DNA of 64,000 nucleotides from Pseudomonas sp. SORT22. Lineage in GTDB: Bacteria; Pseudomonadota; Gammaproteobacteria; Pseudomonadales; Pseudomonadaceae. The notes under the pieces are model-generated. The model was not told the DNA's origin. It worked only from the letters and a program-made list of their open reading frames with translations, and did not search any database. The stretch lies in contig NZ_CP071007.1 in the NCBI RefSeq assembly GCF_018417635.1, forward strand, positions 4,960,501-5,024,500, in the 5' to 3' direction. The translations under genes were made by a program, and so were the position numbers. Below are positions 19,739-30,158 of this stretch, one piece after another; within the stretch, counting starts at the first letter, position 1; each line of letters begins with the position of its first letter.

Positions 19739-20164
19739 TTAGCGAGTGGTTACCTCGGTAGCTGCGAAGAAGTACGAGATTTCGCGAGCAGCGGCGGCTT
19801 CGGAGTCCGAACCGTGAACGGCGTTGGCGTCGATGGACTCGGCGAAGTCAGCACGGATGGTGCCGGCAGCAGCTTCTTTAGGGTTGGTAGCGCCCATCAG
19901 CTCACGGTTCAGAGCGATGGCGTTTTCGCCTTCCAGAACCTGGACAACAACAGGACCGGAGATCATGAAGGCAACCAGGTCGCCGAAGAAGCCGCGCTCT
20001 TTGTGCTCAGCGTAGAAGCCTTCGGCTTCGGCTTTGGACAGTTGCTTGAGTTTCGAGGCAACGACGCGCAGGCCGGCTTTTTCGAAACGGGTGGTGATCT
20101 CGCCGATCACGTTTTTAGCAACGGCGTCAGGCTTGATGATCGAGAAAGTACGTTGAACAGCCAT
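19739..20164 (-). CDS. ndk: Nucleoside diphosphate kinase
   Basis: A 141-residue enzyme that balances nucleoside triphosphate pools through a phosphohistidine intermediate. The active-site histidine is His117 in NAVHGSD; the length and N-terminal [11 protein letters not shown] are classical. It is the first gene of the minus-strand housekeeping run. A TATAAT in the loop of the terminator hairpin upstream could be its -10 element. Confidence 0.97.
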   Translation of the reverse strand: MAVQRTFSIIKPDAVAKNVIGEITTRFEKAGLRVVASKLKQLSKAEAEGFYAEHKERGFFGDLVAFMISGPVVVQVLEGENAIALNRELMGATNPKEAAAGTIRADFAESIDANAVHGSDSEAAAAREISYFFAATEVTTR

Positions 20165-20191
20165 GGTGAAACTCCAGAAACGTTGAGTGAA

Positions 20192-20225
20192 GCGAAAAAT
20201 TAAACCCGCGAATTATACGCGGGTT
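20192..20225 (-). terminator. Terminator of the isc operon
   Basis: On the minus strand AACCCGCG–TATAATT–CGCGGGTT is followed by TAATTTTTC, 31 bases after the iscX stop codon. It separates the isc operon from ndk. The loop sequence TATAAT matches a sigma-70 -10 element. Confidence 0.75.
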
Positions 20226-20255
20226 CCGGGGGATTGCCTAACCTGCCGAGCGCGC

Positions 20256-20456
20256 TCAGTCGGCTTCTTCGATCCAGGCCGCCTGGATGGCTTCGAGAAC
20301 CTTCTCGCCGCCACGGGTCGGATCGTCACTGAATTCCGGCAATGCCAGCACCCAACGGTGCAGATCGACGAAGTTCACATAACGAGGATCAACTTCCGGC
20401 TTGCTTTCGGCAAGCTGGATTGCAATTTCAAGTACATCAACCCATTTCAGGCTCAT
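20256..20456 (-). CDS. iscX: Fe-S assembly protein IscX
   Basis: A small acidic 66-residue protein that binds IscS and ferrous iron and tunes Fe-S cluster assembly. MSLKWVDVLEIAIQL, the acidic cluster FVDLHRWV and the DDP pocket residues fit the family. It is the last gene of the isc operon, 13 bases after fdx. Confidence 0.94.
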   Translation of the reverse strand: MSLKWVDVLEIAIQLAESKPEVDPRYVNFVDLHRWVLALPEFSDDPTRGGEKVLEAIQAAWIEEAD

Positions 20457-20469
20457 GTCGGCTCCAGGA

Positions 20470-20811
20470 TCAATGCGGCGCTTCGGCAGCGTGGTTGAGC
20501 GAGTATTTCGGAATCTCGACAGTTACATCCTCGGTACCGACCACGGCCTGACAGGTCAGGCGCGACGTAGGCTCAAGGCCCCATGCGCGATCCAGGAAGT
20601 CCTCTTCCAGCTCGTCAGCCTCATTGAGCGAATTGAAACCTTCGCGAATGACGCAGTGGCACGTGGTACAGGCGCAGACGCCACCACAAGCGCTTTCGAT
20701 CTCAATGTGGTTGTCATGGGCCACCTCGAGAATGGATTTCCCGGTCTCGGCCTCCACGACCATGCCATCCGGGCAGAATCTCTCGTGGGGCAGAAAAATC
20801 ACCTGCGGCAT
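20470..20811 (-). CDS. fdx: ISC-system [2Fe-2S] ferredoxin
   Basis: A 113-residue adrenodoxin-type ferredoxin that supplies electrons for cluster assembly. Cluster ligands Cys42, Cys48, Cys51 and Cys87 match the positions known in E. coli Fdx, and Cys46 corresponds to the additional cysteine found in ISC ferredoxins. It starts 3 bases after hscA ends. Confidence 0.96.
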   Translation of the reverse strand: MPQVIFLPHERFCPDGMVVEAETGKSILEVAHDNHIEIESACGGVCACTTCHCVIREGFNSLNEADELEEDFLDRAWGLEPTSRLTCQAVVGTEDVTVEIPKYSLNHAAEAPH

Positions 20812-20814
20812 CAG

Positions 20815-22677
<1,863 letters not shown>

Positions 22678-22719
22678 GCTTATCTGAATACCAGGGGCGC
22701 CGCCAGAAGCAGCGCCGGG

Positions 22720-23241
22720 TTAATCGTCGAGGCGCTCTTCCAGCTGGCGCACTTCGTAGGCGAGCTTGTCGAGAAACTGCATGCGGCGCATCAGGCGCTC
22801 GGCCTGTTCACGCTGCGCAGGATCATCCCAGCAGGCGGCGAAGTCCTCGTTGAGTGCTTCCTGGGCGGCTTTCAAGCGACGCTTGAAGACGGCCACGCCA
22901 TCGAGGTCGGCACTGTCCTGGAGGTCTTCGAGCTCTTCACGCAGCTGCATCTGCTGCAGCAGGAACTCGGGATCATGGACGGTGACTTCCTGCGGCACTT
23001 CATGGCCGCCGATCGCCAACAGGTAGCGGGCACGCCGGGGCGCGCTCTTGAGAGTCTGGTAGGCCTCGTTCAGCGCAGCCGAACGCTCCAGCGCAATGCG
23101 CTGTTCACGTTCGGAGGCATCGGCGAAGCGATCCGGATGGACCTCGCGGGCCAGCTCGCGATAGCGAACAGCCAGCTTGTCGAGGTCCAGACGGAAGCCA
23201 GGTTGCAGGTCAAACAGGGCGAAATGACAAGGAGTACCCAC
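22720..23241 (-). CDS. hscB: Fe-S co-chaperone HscB (J-domain)
   Basis: A 173-residue J-protein that delivers IscU to HscA and stimulates its ATPase. The HPD motif is at residues 35-37, and the C-terminal three-helix IscU-binding domain follows. The start is a GTG at 23241 with GAGG about six bases upstream; the frame remains open upstream but runs into iscA. Confidence 0.95.
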   Translation of the reverse strand: MGTPCHFALFDLQPGFRLDLDKLAVRYRELAREVHPDRFADASEREQRIALERSAALNEAYQTLKSAPRRARYLLAIGGHEVPQEVTVHDPEFLLQQMQLREELEDLQDSADLDGVAVFKRRLKAAQEALNEDFAACWDDPAQREQAERLMRRMQFLDKLAYEVRQLEERLDD

Positions 23242-23249
23242 GCGCAGCC

Positions 23250-23573
23250 TCAGACGTTGAAGCTTTCGCCGCAGCCACACTCACCGCGCACGTTGGGGTT
23301 GTTGAACTTGAAGCCTTCGTTCAACCCTTCCTTGACGAAATCCAGCTCGGTACCGTCGAGGTACGTCAGGCTTTTCGGATCGATGATGACCTTTTCGCCA
23401 TGGCTTTCGAAGACCTGGTCATCGGAGGTTACTTCATCGACGAACTCCAGCACATAGGCCAGGCCCGAGCAGCCAGTGGTGCGCACGCCAAGGCGAATAC
23501 CTTCACCCTTGCCGCGTCCGTCGAGGGAGCGCCGCACATGTTTGGCGGCGGCTTCTGTCATGCTGATAGCCAT
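23250..23573 (-). CDS. iscA: A-type Fe-S carrier IscA
   Basis: A 107-residue carrier protein that passes clusters to target enzymes. The three conserved cysteines Cys35 (TTGCSG), Cys99 and Cys101 (ECGCGESF) are all in place. Located between iscU and hscB as usual. Confidence 0.96.
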   Translation of the reverse strand: MAISMTEAAAKHVRRSLDGRGKGEGIRLGVRTTGCSGLAYVLEFVDEVTSDDQVFESHGEKVIIDPKSLTYLDGTELDFVKEGLNEGFKFNNPNVRGECGCGESFNV

Positions 23574-23601
23574 CGAGACTCCTTACCTGCAACAGGCGAC
23601 C

Positions 23602-23988
23602 TTAGAGCAAACCTTTCTTCTGCTTGTAATCGCGCACGGCCGCCTTGATGGCGTCCTCGGCGAGTACCGAGCAGTGGATTTTAACCGGCGGCAGCGCCAG
23701 TTCTTCGGCCAGCTGGGTGTTCTTGATGGTTTCCGCTTCGTCCAGGGTCTTGCCCTTCATCCACTCGGTAGCGAGGGAGCTGGAAGCGATGGCCGAACCG
23801 CAGCCGTAGGTCTTGAACTTGGCGTCTTCGATAACGCCCTGCTCGTTGACCTTGATCTGCAGGCGCATGACGTCGCCGCACGCCGGAGCGCCGACCATGC
23901 CGGTGCCGACATCCGGGTCCTCGGCATTCATCTTGCCGACGTTACGCGGGTTTTCGTAGTGGTCGATGACCTTTTCACTGTATGCCAT
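23602..23988 (-). CDS. iscU: Fe-S cluster scaffold IscU
   Basis: A 128-residue scaffold on which the nascent cluster is built from IscS-derived sulfur and iron. Ligands Cys37, Cys63 and Cys106, Asp39 after Cys37-Gly38, and the HscA recognition motif LPPVK at 99-103 are all visible. Confidence 0.97.
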   Translation of the reverse strand: MAYSEKVIDHYENPRNVGKMNAEDPDVGTGMVGAPACGDVMRLQIKVNEQGVIEDAKFKTYGCGSAIASSSLATEWMKGKTLDEAETIKNTQLAEELALPPVKIHCSVLAEDAIKAAVRDYKQKKGLL

Positions 23989-24034
23989 GGTGCAATTCCT
24001 TCCTCATCAGAGAGCCGCTCTTGTCGGCGACTAC

Positions 24035-25249
24035 TTAGTGCGCAGCCCACTCGATCTTGGAGATGTCGACGCCGTCTTTGTACATATCCCACAGCGGCGA
24101 CAATTCGCGCAGCTTGGTTACGGCCTCGCAAACCTTCTGCGCGGCGTAGTCGATTTCTTCTTCGGTGGTGAAGCGACCGAAGGTAAAGCGGATCGAGCTG
24201 TGTGCCAGTTCGTCGTTGCGGCCCAGGGCACGCAGCACGTAGGACGGCTCGAGCGAAGCCGAAGTACAGGCCGAGCCGGACGAAACGGCCAGGTCCTTGA
24301 GCGCCATGATCAGCGACTCGCCTTCGACGTAGTTGAAGCTCAGGTTCAGGTTGTGCGGAATGCGCGCGGTCATGCTGCCGTTGATGTACAGCTCTTCGAG
24401 GCCTTCAACCTGCTTGTAGAAGCGGTCGCTCAGGGCCTTGATGCGCAGGTTCTCGCTGGCCATCAGCTCTTTGGCGATGGCGAAGGCTTCGCCCATGCCG
24501 ACGATCTGGTGGGTGGCCAGGGTGCCCGAACGCATGCCGCGCTCGTGACCGCCGCCGTGCATGGTGGCTTCCAGGCGCACGCGAGGCTTGCGGCTGACGT
24601 ACAGCGCGCCAATGCCTTTAGGGCCATAGGTCTTGTGCGCCGAGAACGACATCAGGTCGACCTTGAGCTTTTGCAGGTCGATCTCGACCTTGCCGGTGGA
24701 CTGCGCGGCATCGACGTGGAACATGACGCCGCGGGCGCGGGTCAGCTCGCCAATGGCGGCGATGTCGTTGATGGTGCCGATTTCGTTGTTCACGTGCATG
24801 ATCGACACCAGAATGGTGTCTTCACGCAGGGCAGCTTCAACCATGGCCGGGGTGATCAGGCCATCGGCGCCTGGCTCGATGTAGGTCACTTCAAAGCCTT
24901 CACGCTCCAGCTGACGAGTGCTGTCCAGGACAGCCTTGTGCTCGATCTTGGAGGTGATCAGGTGCTTGCCCTTGGTGCTGTAGAAGTGCGCGACGCCCTT
25001 GATTGCCAGGTTGTCGGACTCGGTGGCACCGCTGGTCCAGACAATTTCACGCGGGTCGGCATTGACCAGGTCGGCGACCTGGCGACGGGCGTTCTCGACC
25101 GCTTCTTCGGCTTTCCAGCCAAAGACGTGGGAGCGCGACGCCGGGTTACCGAAGTTCCCGTCGACCAGCAGGCAGTCGCTCATCTTCTGGGCAACGCGTG
25201 GATCGACCGGGGTGGTCGCGGAGTAATCGAGGTAGATCGGCAACTTCAT
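24035..25249 (-). CDS. iscS: Cysteine desulfurase IscS
   Basis: PLP-dependent cysteine desulfurase of 404 residues, supplying persulfide sulfur for Fe-S clusters, tRNA thiolation and other uses. The sulfur-accepting cysteine lies in [10 protein letters not shown] (about 328), and the PLP lysine in [12 protein letters not shown] (about 206). Length equals that of E. coli IscS. Sulfur from this enzyme would also feed the thio-uridine that MnmH (encoded near 42 kb) converts to seleno-uridine. Confidence 0.97.
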   Translation of the reverse strand: MKLPIYLDYSATTPVDPRVAQKMSDCLLVDGNFGNPASRSHVFGWKAEEAVENARRQVADLVNADPREIVWTSGATESDNLAIKGVAHFYSTKGKHLITSKIEHKAVLDSTRQLEREGFEVTYIEPGADGLITPAMVEAALREDTILVSIMHVNNEIGTINDIAAIGELTRARGVMFHVDAAQSTGKVEIDLQKLKVDLMSFSAHKTYGPKGIGALYVSRKPRVRLEATMHGGGHERGMRSGTLATHQIVGMGEAFAIAKELMASENLRIKALSDRFYKQVEGLEELYINGSMTARIPHNLNLSFNYVEGESLIMALKDLAVSSGSACTSASLEPSYVLRALGRNDELAHSSIRFTFGRFTTEEEIDYAAQKVCEAVTKLRELSPLWDMYKDGVDISKIEWAAH

Positions 25250-25291
25250 TGAATATCTCCTATCAGGCGGTCGCGCCGCGCGTCGAAACGG

Positions 25292-25783
25292 TCATTCGAC
25301 GGCGGACGTCTCAATCTTGTCCAGCTGCGGTGCCCGGCCTGCGATACGACGCAGATCCTGGCGCTGGGCGACTTCTTGTACCTCACGGCGAGTGACAAGG
25401 TCAGCCAGGCTGATGCCGCTGAGGAATTCGTGAATCTGCTGGCTGAGGTCGCACCACAGGTGGTGGGTCAGGCAGGTGTCGCCGGCGTGGCAATCACCCA
25501 GCCCCTGGCAGCGCGTGGCATCGACCGATTCGTTGACCGCATCGATGACCTGGGCGACCTGAATGCTCTCCATGCTTCGCGACAGCTGGTAGCCGCCGCC
25601 AGGGCCGCGCACACTGGAAACCAGGCTGCTGCGGCGCAGCTTTGCAAACAGCTGCTCCAGATAAGAGAGGGAAATGCCTTGGCGCTCGGAAATGTCGGCC
25701 AGAGACACCGGCCCATTCTGCGCGTGCAACGCCAGGTCGAGCATGGCGGTCACGGCGTATCGGCCTTTTGTAGTCAGTCGCAT
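25292..25783 (-). CDS. iscR: Fe-S-sensing transcription regulator IscR
   Basis: A 163-residue Rrf2-family regulator. The winged helix occupies the N-terminal half ([23 protein letters not shown]), and the [2Fe-2S] ligands Cys92, Cys98, Cys104 and His107 match E. coli IscR exactly. In cluster-bound form it represses its own operon through type 1 sites; two such sites are seen just upstream. First gene of iscRSUA-hscBA-fdx-iscX. Confidence 0.97.
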   Translation of the reverse strand: MRLTTKGRYAVTAMLDLALHAQNGPVSLADISERQGISLSYLEQLFAKLRRSSLVSSVRGPGGGYQLSRSMESIQVAQVIDAVNESVDATRCQGLGDCHAGDTCLTHHLWCDLSQQIHEFLSGISLADLVTRREVQEVAQRQDLRRIAGRAPQLDKIETSAVE

Positions 25784-25819
25784 GGCTAGTAGGTACCACG
25801 GGGTTACGGGATGGGAGCG

Positions 25820-25877
25820 AGTATGCTATTCCCGAGCATTTAAGTCAACTATAAGACCTAGTGCTTTAGTCGGGTTT
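25820..25877 (-). promoter_or_regulatory. iscR promoter with two adjacent type 1 IscR boxes
   Basis: On the minus strand TTGACT (25843-25848) and CATACT (25820-25825) are spaced by 17 bases. A 25-bp sequence at 25828-25852 (ATAGTTGACTTAAATGCTCG then GGAAT) closely resembles the E. coli iscR site and covers the -35 and spacer. A second, weaker match (CCCGACTAAAGCACTAGG core) lies directly upstream at 25853-25877. The arrangement supports autorepression by cluster-loaded IscR. Confidence 0.75.
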
Positions 25878-25909
25878 ACCGCAAGAGGGCGGCGGAATGA
25901 TAGCAAACT

Positions 25910-25933
25910 AAGGGGCGCTTGCGCACGCCCCTT
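25910..25933 (-). terminator. Hairpin after cysE
   Basis: Arms AAGGGGCG and CGCCCCTT flank an 8-base loop just past the cysE stop codon on the minus strand. The T-run is weak, so termination may be incomplete. Confidence 0.5.
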
Positions 25934-25936
25934 CTG

Positions 25937-26719
25937 TCAATGCGTCGACGCGTCGCTGCGGGCCTCATCCTTGATCTCGGCGAAGTCCTCTTCACGCAGT
26001 GCCGGCAGCTCCTTGGCGCAGTAGTCGCTGCCAAGATTCTTAAGCGCGCCGCACATGTCTTCCAGGCGCCCGTCGACCGCCTGCAGGTGGTCAAGCAACT
26101 GACCAATGGCGCGGGCCACCGGGTCGGGCATGTCTTCGCTGACGCCATAGGCATCGAAGCCGATCTTCTCGGCCATGGCCTTGCGCCGGGCCTCGACCTC
26201 GGCATCGGTCTTGACGATGATCCGCCCGGGGATACCCACCGCAGTCGCGCCGGCCGGTACCGCCTTGGTGACCACCGCGTTGGAACCGATCTTGGCTCCG
26301 GCGCCGACGGTGAACGGCCCCAGCACCTTGGCCCCGGCACCAACGACCACGCCGTCTTCCAGGGTCGGGTGACGCTTGCCCTTGTTCCAGGTGGTACCGC
26401 CCAGGGTCACGCCCTGGTACAGAGTGACGTCGTCGCCGATCTCGGCGGTTTCGCCGATGACGATGCCCATGCCGTGGTCAATGAAGAAGCGCCGCCCCAC
26501 CTTGGCACCAGGGTGAATCTCGATCCCGGTCAGCCAGCGGCCGAAGTTCGACACCAGCCGCGCCAGCCACTTCCAGTCCCGCCGCCACAAGGCGTGCGCC
26601 GCGCGATGCAGCCAGATCGCGTGCATGCCGGGGTAGCAGGTCAGCACTTCAAAGGCATTGCGCGCCGCCGGGTCGCGGTGGAAAACGCTCTGGATATCTT
26701 CACGCAGACGCTCGAACAT
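25937..26719 (-). CDS. cysE: Serine O-acetyltransferase
   Basis: Makes O-acetylserine from serine and acetyl-CoA, the entry step of cysteine synthesis. The 260-residue protein has the helical N-terminal domain and a left-handed beta-helix of hexapeptide repeats (about 70-190; [17 protein letters not shown] is the active-site region). Placement directly upstream of iscR links cysteine supply to Fe-S assembly. It begins immediately after trmJ ends, so the two are probably co-transcribed. Confidence 0.95.
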   Translation of the reverse strand: MFERLREDIQSVFHRDPAARNAFEVLTCYPGMHAIWLHRAAHALWRRDWKWLARLVSNFGRWLTGIEIHPGAKVGRRFFIDHGMGIVIGETAEIGDDVTLYQGVTLGGTTWNKGKRHPTLEDGVVVGAGAKVLGPFTVGAGAKIGSNAVVTKAVPAGATAVGIPGRIIVKTDAEVEARRKAMAEKIGFDAYGVSEDMPDPVARAIGQLLDHLQAVDGRLEDMCGALKNLGSDYCAKELPALREEDFAEIKDEARSDASTH

Positions 26720-27478
26720 CTATTGATCCTTGCGCTTATGCGGCTCGCCACGGGCCGCTTTCTGGGTTTCGGTGAGAATGCCGCGCAAAATACTCATTTC
26801 CGAACGATCCACCGAGCTGCGCCCGTACAGGCGACGCAGGCGCGGCATCAGGTGCCTGGGCTTGAGCGGGTCGAGAAAGCCGATATCGACCAGGGTCTTT
26901 TCCAGGTGCTGGTAGAACAGTTCCATTTCATCCATGGTCGCCAGCTCGCTGCTGTCGACTACTTCCACCGGCGACGCCTGCCCTTCCTGCGCCAGCCAGG
27001 CCATGCGCACCTCATAGGCCAGCACCTGCACTGCGGCGCCGAGGTTCAGCGAACTGAAGTCCGGGTTCGAGGGGATGTGCACATGGAAATGGCAACGCTG
27101 CAGTTCTTCGTTGGTCAGGCCGGCGTGCTCACGGCCAAACACCAGGGCAATCTCTTCGCCCTGAACGGCATGCTCGATGACCTTGCTGGCGCACTCGCGC
27201 GGGTCGACCAGCGGCCAGGGGATGCGGCGCTCGCGGGCACTGGTACCGAACACCAGGTTGCAGCCGACCAGCGCCTCTTCAAGGGTGGCGACCACTTGTG
27301 CGCCGCCCAGCACATCATCGGCACCCGACGCACGGGCATCCGCCTCGGGCGAGGGAAAATGCTGCGGATCGACCAGCACCAAGCGCGACAAGCCCATGTT
27401 TTTCATGGCACGCGCAGCGCCGCCGATATTGCCGGGGTGGCTGGTATTGACCAGAACAACACGAATATTTTGCAGCAA
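26720..27478 (-). CDS. trmJ: tRNA (cytidine/uridine-2'-O-)-methyltransferase TrmJ
   Basis: SPOUT-class methyltransferase of 252 residues that methylates the 2'-OH of nucleotide 32 in tRNA. The N-terminus (VLVNTSHPGNIGGAARAMKN) is the RNA-binding signature of the TrmH/TrmJ family, and the knot region with LVFGREHAGL is at about 135-145. The chosen start is a TTG at 27478, since no better start with a ribosome binding site exists and homologues begin there; this is the weak point of the call. It is divergent from suhB. Confidence 0.92.
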   Translation of the reverse strand: MLQNIRVVLVNTSHPGNIGGAARAMKNMGLSRLVLVDPQHFPSPEADARASGADDVLGGAQVVATLEEALVGCNLVFGTSARERRIPWPLVDPRECASKVIEHAVQGEEIALVFGREHAGLTNEELQRCHFHVHIPSNPDFSSLNLGAAVQVLAYEVRMAWLAQEGQASPVEVVDSSELATMDEMELFYQHLEKTLVDIGFLDPLKPRHLMPRLRRLYGRSSVDRSEMSILRGILTETQKAARGEPHKRKDQ

Positions 27479-27623
27479 GGCGAGCGCTCACAGACGTTGC
27501 GAAGGGGGAGCAAATCTTACAGAAGCGACCGACTTTACGCTACGAAAGCAAATGTCACCCTTCTTCGCGCAAAGTTTTCTGCTAGAATGTTCGGCTTTCT
27601 TTAACGACCCAGGTGAAACGTCC

Positions 27624-28442
27624 ATGCAGCCCATGCTGAATATCGCGCTGCGCGCCGCCCGCAGCGCCAGTGAATTGATTTTCCGCTCCATCGAGCGCCT
27701 GGATAGCATCAAGGTTGATGAAAAAGACGCCAAGGATTACGTCTCCGAAGTCGATCGCGCCGCAGAGCAGAAAATCATCGATGCCCTGCGCAAGGCCTAC
27801 CCGAACCACTCCATCTACGGCGAAGAGACCGGCCTGCATGCCGGTAGCGGCGAAGAAGGCAAAGACTACCTGTGGATCATCGACCCACTGGATGGCACCA
27901 CCAACTTCCTGCGTGGCGTTCCGCACTTTGCTGTCAGCATTGCCTGCAAATACCGTGGCCGCCTTGAGCACGCCGTGGTGCTGGACCCTGTCCGCCAGGA
28001 AGAATTCACCGCCAGCCGTGGCCGTGGCGCCCAGCTGAACGGCCGCCGCCTGCGCGTCAGCCCTCGCACCAGCCTGGAAGGTGCCCTGCTGGGTACCGGC
28101 TTCCCGTTCCGCGACAACCAGATGGCTGACCTGGACAACTACCTGGGCATGTTCCGCGCCCTGGTTGGCCAGACCGCCGGCATCCGCCGCGCCGGTGCTG
28201 CCAGCCTGGACCTGGCCTACGTTGCCGCCGGTCGTTTCGATGCCTTCTGGGAATCGGGCCTGTCGGAATGGGACATGGCTGCAGGCGCCCTGCTGATCCA
28301 GGAAGCGGGCGGCCTGGTGAGCGACTTCACCGGTGGCCACGACTTCCTCGAGAAGGGTCACATCGTTGCCGGTAACACCAAGTGCTTCAAGGCCGTTCTG
28401 ACTGCCATCCAGCCGCACCTGCCTGCTTCGATCAAACGCTAA
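27624..28442 (+). CDS. suhB: Inositol monophosphatase family protein SuhB
   Basis: A 272-residue Mg-dependent phosphatase; in E. coli SuhB also joins the rRNA antitermination complex. Metal-binding motifs GEE (66-68) and DPLDGT (87-92) and the distal WDMAAG are present. AGGTGA precedes the ATG. In P. aeruginosa SuhB affects virulence gene regulation. It stands alone with a strong terminator directly after it. Confidence 0.95.
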   Translation: MQPMLNIALRAARSASELIFRSIERLDSIKVDEKDAKDYVSEVDRAAEQKIIDALRKAYPNHSIYGEETGLHAGSGEEGKDYLWIIDPLDGTTNFLRGVPHFAVSIACKYRGRLEHAVVLDPVRQEEFTASRGRGAQLNGRRLRVSPRTSLEGALLGTGFPFRDNQMADLDNYLGMFRALVGQTAGIRRAGAASLDLAYVAAGRFDAFWESGLSEWDMAAGALLIQEAGGLVSDFTGGHDFLEKGHIVAGNTKCFKAVLTAIQPHLPASIKR

Positions 28443-28454
28443 GTACGATCGAGC

Positions 28455-28488
28455 ACAAAAAAAGCACCCTTCGGGGTGCTTTTTTTTG
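28455..28488 (+). terminator. Terminator after suhB
   Basis: AAAAAGCACCC–TTCG–GGGTGCTTTTTTTT: a stable tetraloop hairpin with an A-run before and a T-run after, so it could work on both strands. Confidence 0.93.
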
Positions 28489-28490
28489 GC

Positions 28491-28563
28491 CTGTAGGAGC
28501 GGGCTTGCCCCGCGATAGCGATCTAACCGTTACACCGCATCGCGGGGCAAGCCCGCTCCTACA
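28491..28563. repeat. Perfect inverted pair of REP elements
   Basis: CTGTAGGAGCGGGCTTGCCC with CGCGAT, a 22-base spacer, and the exact reverse complement. The two 26-base arms are identical in sequence, a canonical Pseudomonas BIME between convergent genes. Confidence 0.95.
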
Positions 28564-28568
28564 GTAGA

Positions 28569-29117
28569 TTACTGGCCAGCCTGGGCCTGGCTCAGTACCA
28601 GCTTGCCTTCTTTATCCAGCGGAATTTGCGAACCCGGGTCACGGTCCATGCGCACTTGACCGACCTTGTCGCCGATCGAGTACTTCACGTCATAGCCGAC
28701 CACCTTCTCGCTCAGGTCGTTGACCGTGTTGCAGCGGGTTTGCGTGGTGGTGTAGGTATCACGCTCCTGCATGCCTTCCTGCACCTTGTTGCCGGCATAG
28801 CCGCCACCGACCGCACCGGCCACGGTAGCGATCTTCTTGCCGGTACCGCCACCGATCTGGTTGCCCAGCAGGCCACCTGCCAGCGCACCGACCACGGTAC
28901 CGGCAATCTGGTGTTGATCCTTGACCGGCGCCTGACGCGTCACAGTGACGTCCTTGCACACTTCACGGGGTGTCTTGACCGTCTGCTTGACCGGCTGCAC
29001 CGCCAAAACTTCGGCATATTCCGGCCCGCCCTTGACCAGGCTGTAGGTGGCAACAGCACCTCCGGCTGTTACACCGACAGCACCCAGAACCGCACCCACC
29101 AGCATCGATTTGTTCAC
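28569..29117 (-). CDS. Glycine-zipper 2TM-domain envelope protein
   Basis: A 182-residue protein with an N-terminal hydrophobic segment (about 5-27) and a glycine-zipper domain (about 75-115; GALAGGLLGNQIGGG and GAVGGGYAGN) similar to Rickettsia 17-kDa surface antigen / SlyB-like proteins. A soluble C-terminal part has YDVKYSIGDKVGQVRMD. The start is a GTG at 29117, with AGGAGG about six bases upstream. Cell-envelope location is likely; a precise function is not known. It is downstream of the secF terminator and probably has its own promoter. Confidence 0.82.
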   Translation of the reverse strand: MNKSMLVGAVLGAVGVTAGGAVATYSLVKGGPEYAEVLAVQPVKQTVKTPREVCKDVTVTRQAPVKDQHQIAGTVVGALAGGLLGNQIGGGTGKKIATVAGAVGGGYAGNKVQEGMQERDTYTTTQTRCNTVNDLSEKVVGYDVKYSIGDKVGQVRMDRDPGSQIPLDKEGKLVLSQAQAGQ

Positions 29118-29175
29118 CTGAACCTCCTGATCATACCTGCGGAACATTGCCCGCCTTCTCCCTGCCTTGGAGCAT

Positions 29176-29210
29176 AAAAAAAGGCGCGAGTTCAACACTC
29201 GCGCCCTTTT
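29176..29210 (-). terminator. Terminator of the queA–secF operon
   Basis: On the minus strand GGGCGCGAGTG–TTGA–ACTCGCGCC is followed by seven T residues, 28 bases after the secF stop. Confidence 0.9.
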
Positions 29211-29237
29211 GTACGACCAACAGTGCGGGAAATTCCC

Positions 29238-30149
29238 TTATGGACGGTCGTCCACACCTTCGGCTTTCACCGTCGGGATCAGGTCTTCACTGTTCAGGTT
29301 CAGCCAGATCAGCACCACGTTGGCGATGTAGATCGACGAGTAGGTACCGGCCATGACACCGATGAACAGCGCCAAGGAGAAGCCCCACAGGTTGTCGCCA
29401 CCGAAGAACAGCAGCGCGGCAATCGCCAGCAAGGTCGACACCGAGGTCGCCACGGTCCGCAGCAGGGTCTGGGTGGTCGAAATGTTGATGTTCTCGATCA
29501 GCGAAGCCTTGCGCAGAACCCGGAAGTTCTCACGTACCCGGTCGAATACGACGATGGTGTCGTTGAGCGAGTAGCCAATGATCGCCAGCACCGCCGCCAG
29601 CACCGTCAGGTCGAAGGTGATCTGGAAGAACGAGAGGATACCCATGGTCACGACCACGTCGTGGATCAGCGACAGGATCGCACCCAGGGCGAACTTCCAC
29701 TGAAAGCGGAAGGCCAGGTAGATCATGATGCCGCCCAGGGCCAGAAGCATGCCCAGGCCACCCTGGTCGCGCAGCTCTTCACCGACCTGCGGGCCGACGA
29801 ACTCGACACGCTTGACCACTGCCGGGTTGTCGGTGCTGACCTTTTGCAGCGCCTCGGACACGCGGTTACCCAGTTGCGGATCATCGCCCGGCATACGCAC
29901 CAGCAGGTCGGTGGTAGCACCGAAACTCTGCACCACGGCGTCCTGGAAGCCGGCCTTGACCAGCTCTTCACGGACCTCGCCAAGGTTGGCCGGACGCTCG
30001 TAGGTCAGCTCGATGAGCGTACCGCCGGTGAAGTCCAGACCAAAGTTGAGGCCTTTGTAGAACCAGCTGAACAGCGCCAGCACGGTCAGAAGCAGGGTGA
30101 TGCCGAACGCAAGGTTGCGCACACCCATGAAGTTGATTGTACGTAACAT
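29238..30149 (-). CDS. secF: Protein translocase subunit SecF
   Basis: A 303-residue RND-type membrane protein with six helices that, with SecD, uses proton motive force to help pull proteins through SecYEG. An N-terminal helix (about 12-30) is followed by the periplasmic P1-like region starting GLDFTGG, and helices 2-6 lie after about 125. It starts 9 bases downstream of secD. Confidence 0.96.
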   Translation of the reverse strand: MLRTINFMGVRNLAFGITLLLTVLALFSWFYKGLNFGLDFTGGTLIELTYERPANLGEVREELVKAGFQDAVVQSFGATTDLLVRMPGDDPQLGNRVSEALQKVSTDNPAVVKRVEFVGPQVGEELRDQGGLGMLLALGGIMIYLAFRFQWKFALGAILSLIHDVVVTMGILSFFQITFDLTVLAAVLAIIGYSLNDTIVVFDRVRENFRVLRKASLIENINISTTQTLLRTVATSVSTLLAIAALLFFGGDNLWGFSLALFIGVMAGTYSSIYIANVVLIWLNLNSEDLIPTVKAEGVDDRP

Positions 30150-30158
30150 GGCAGCCCC

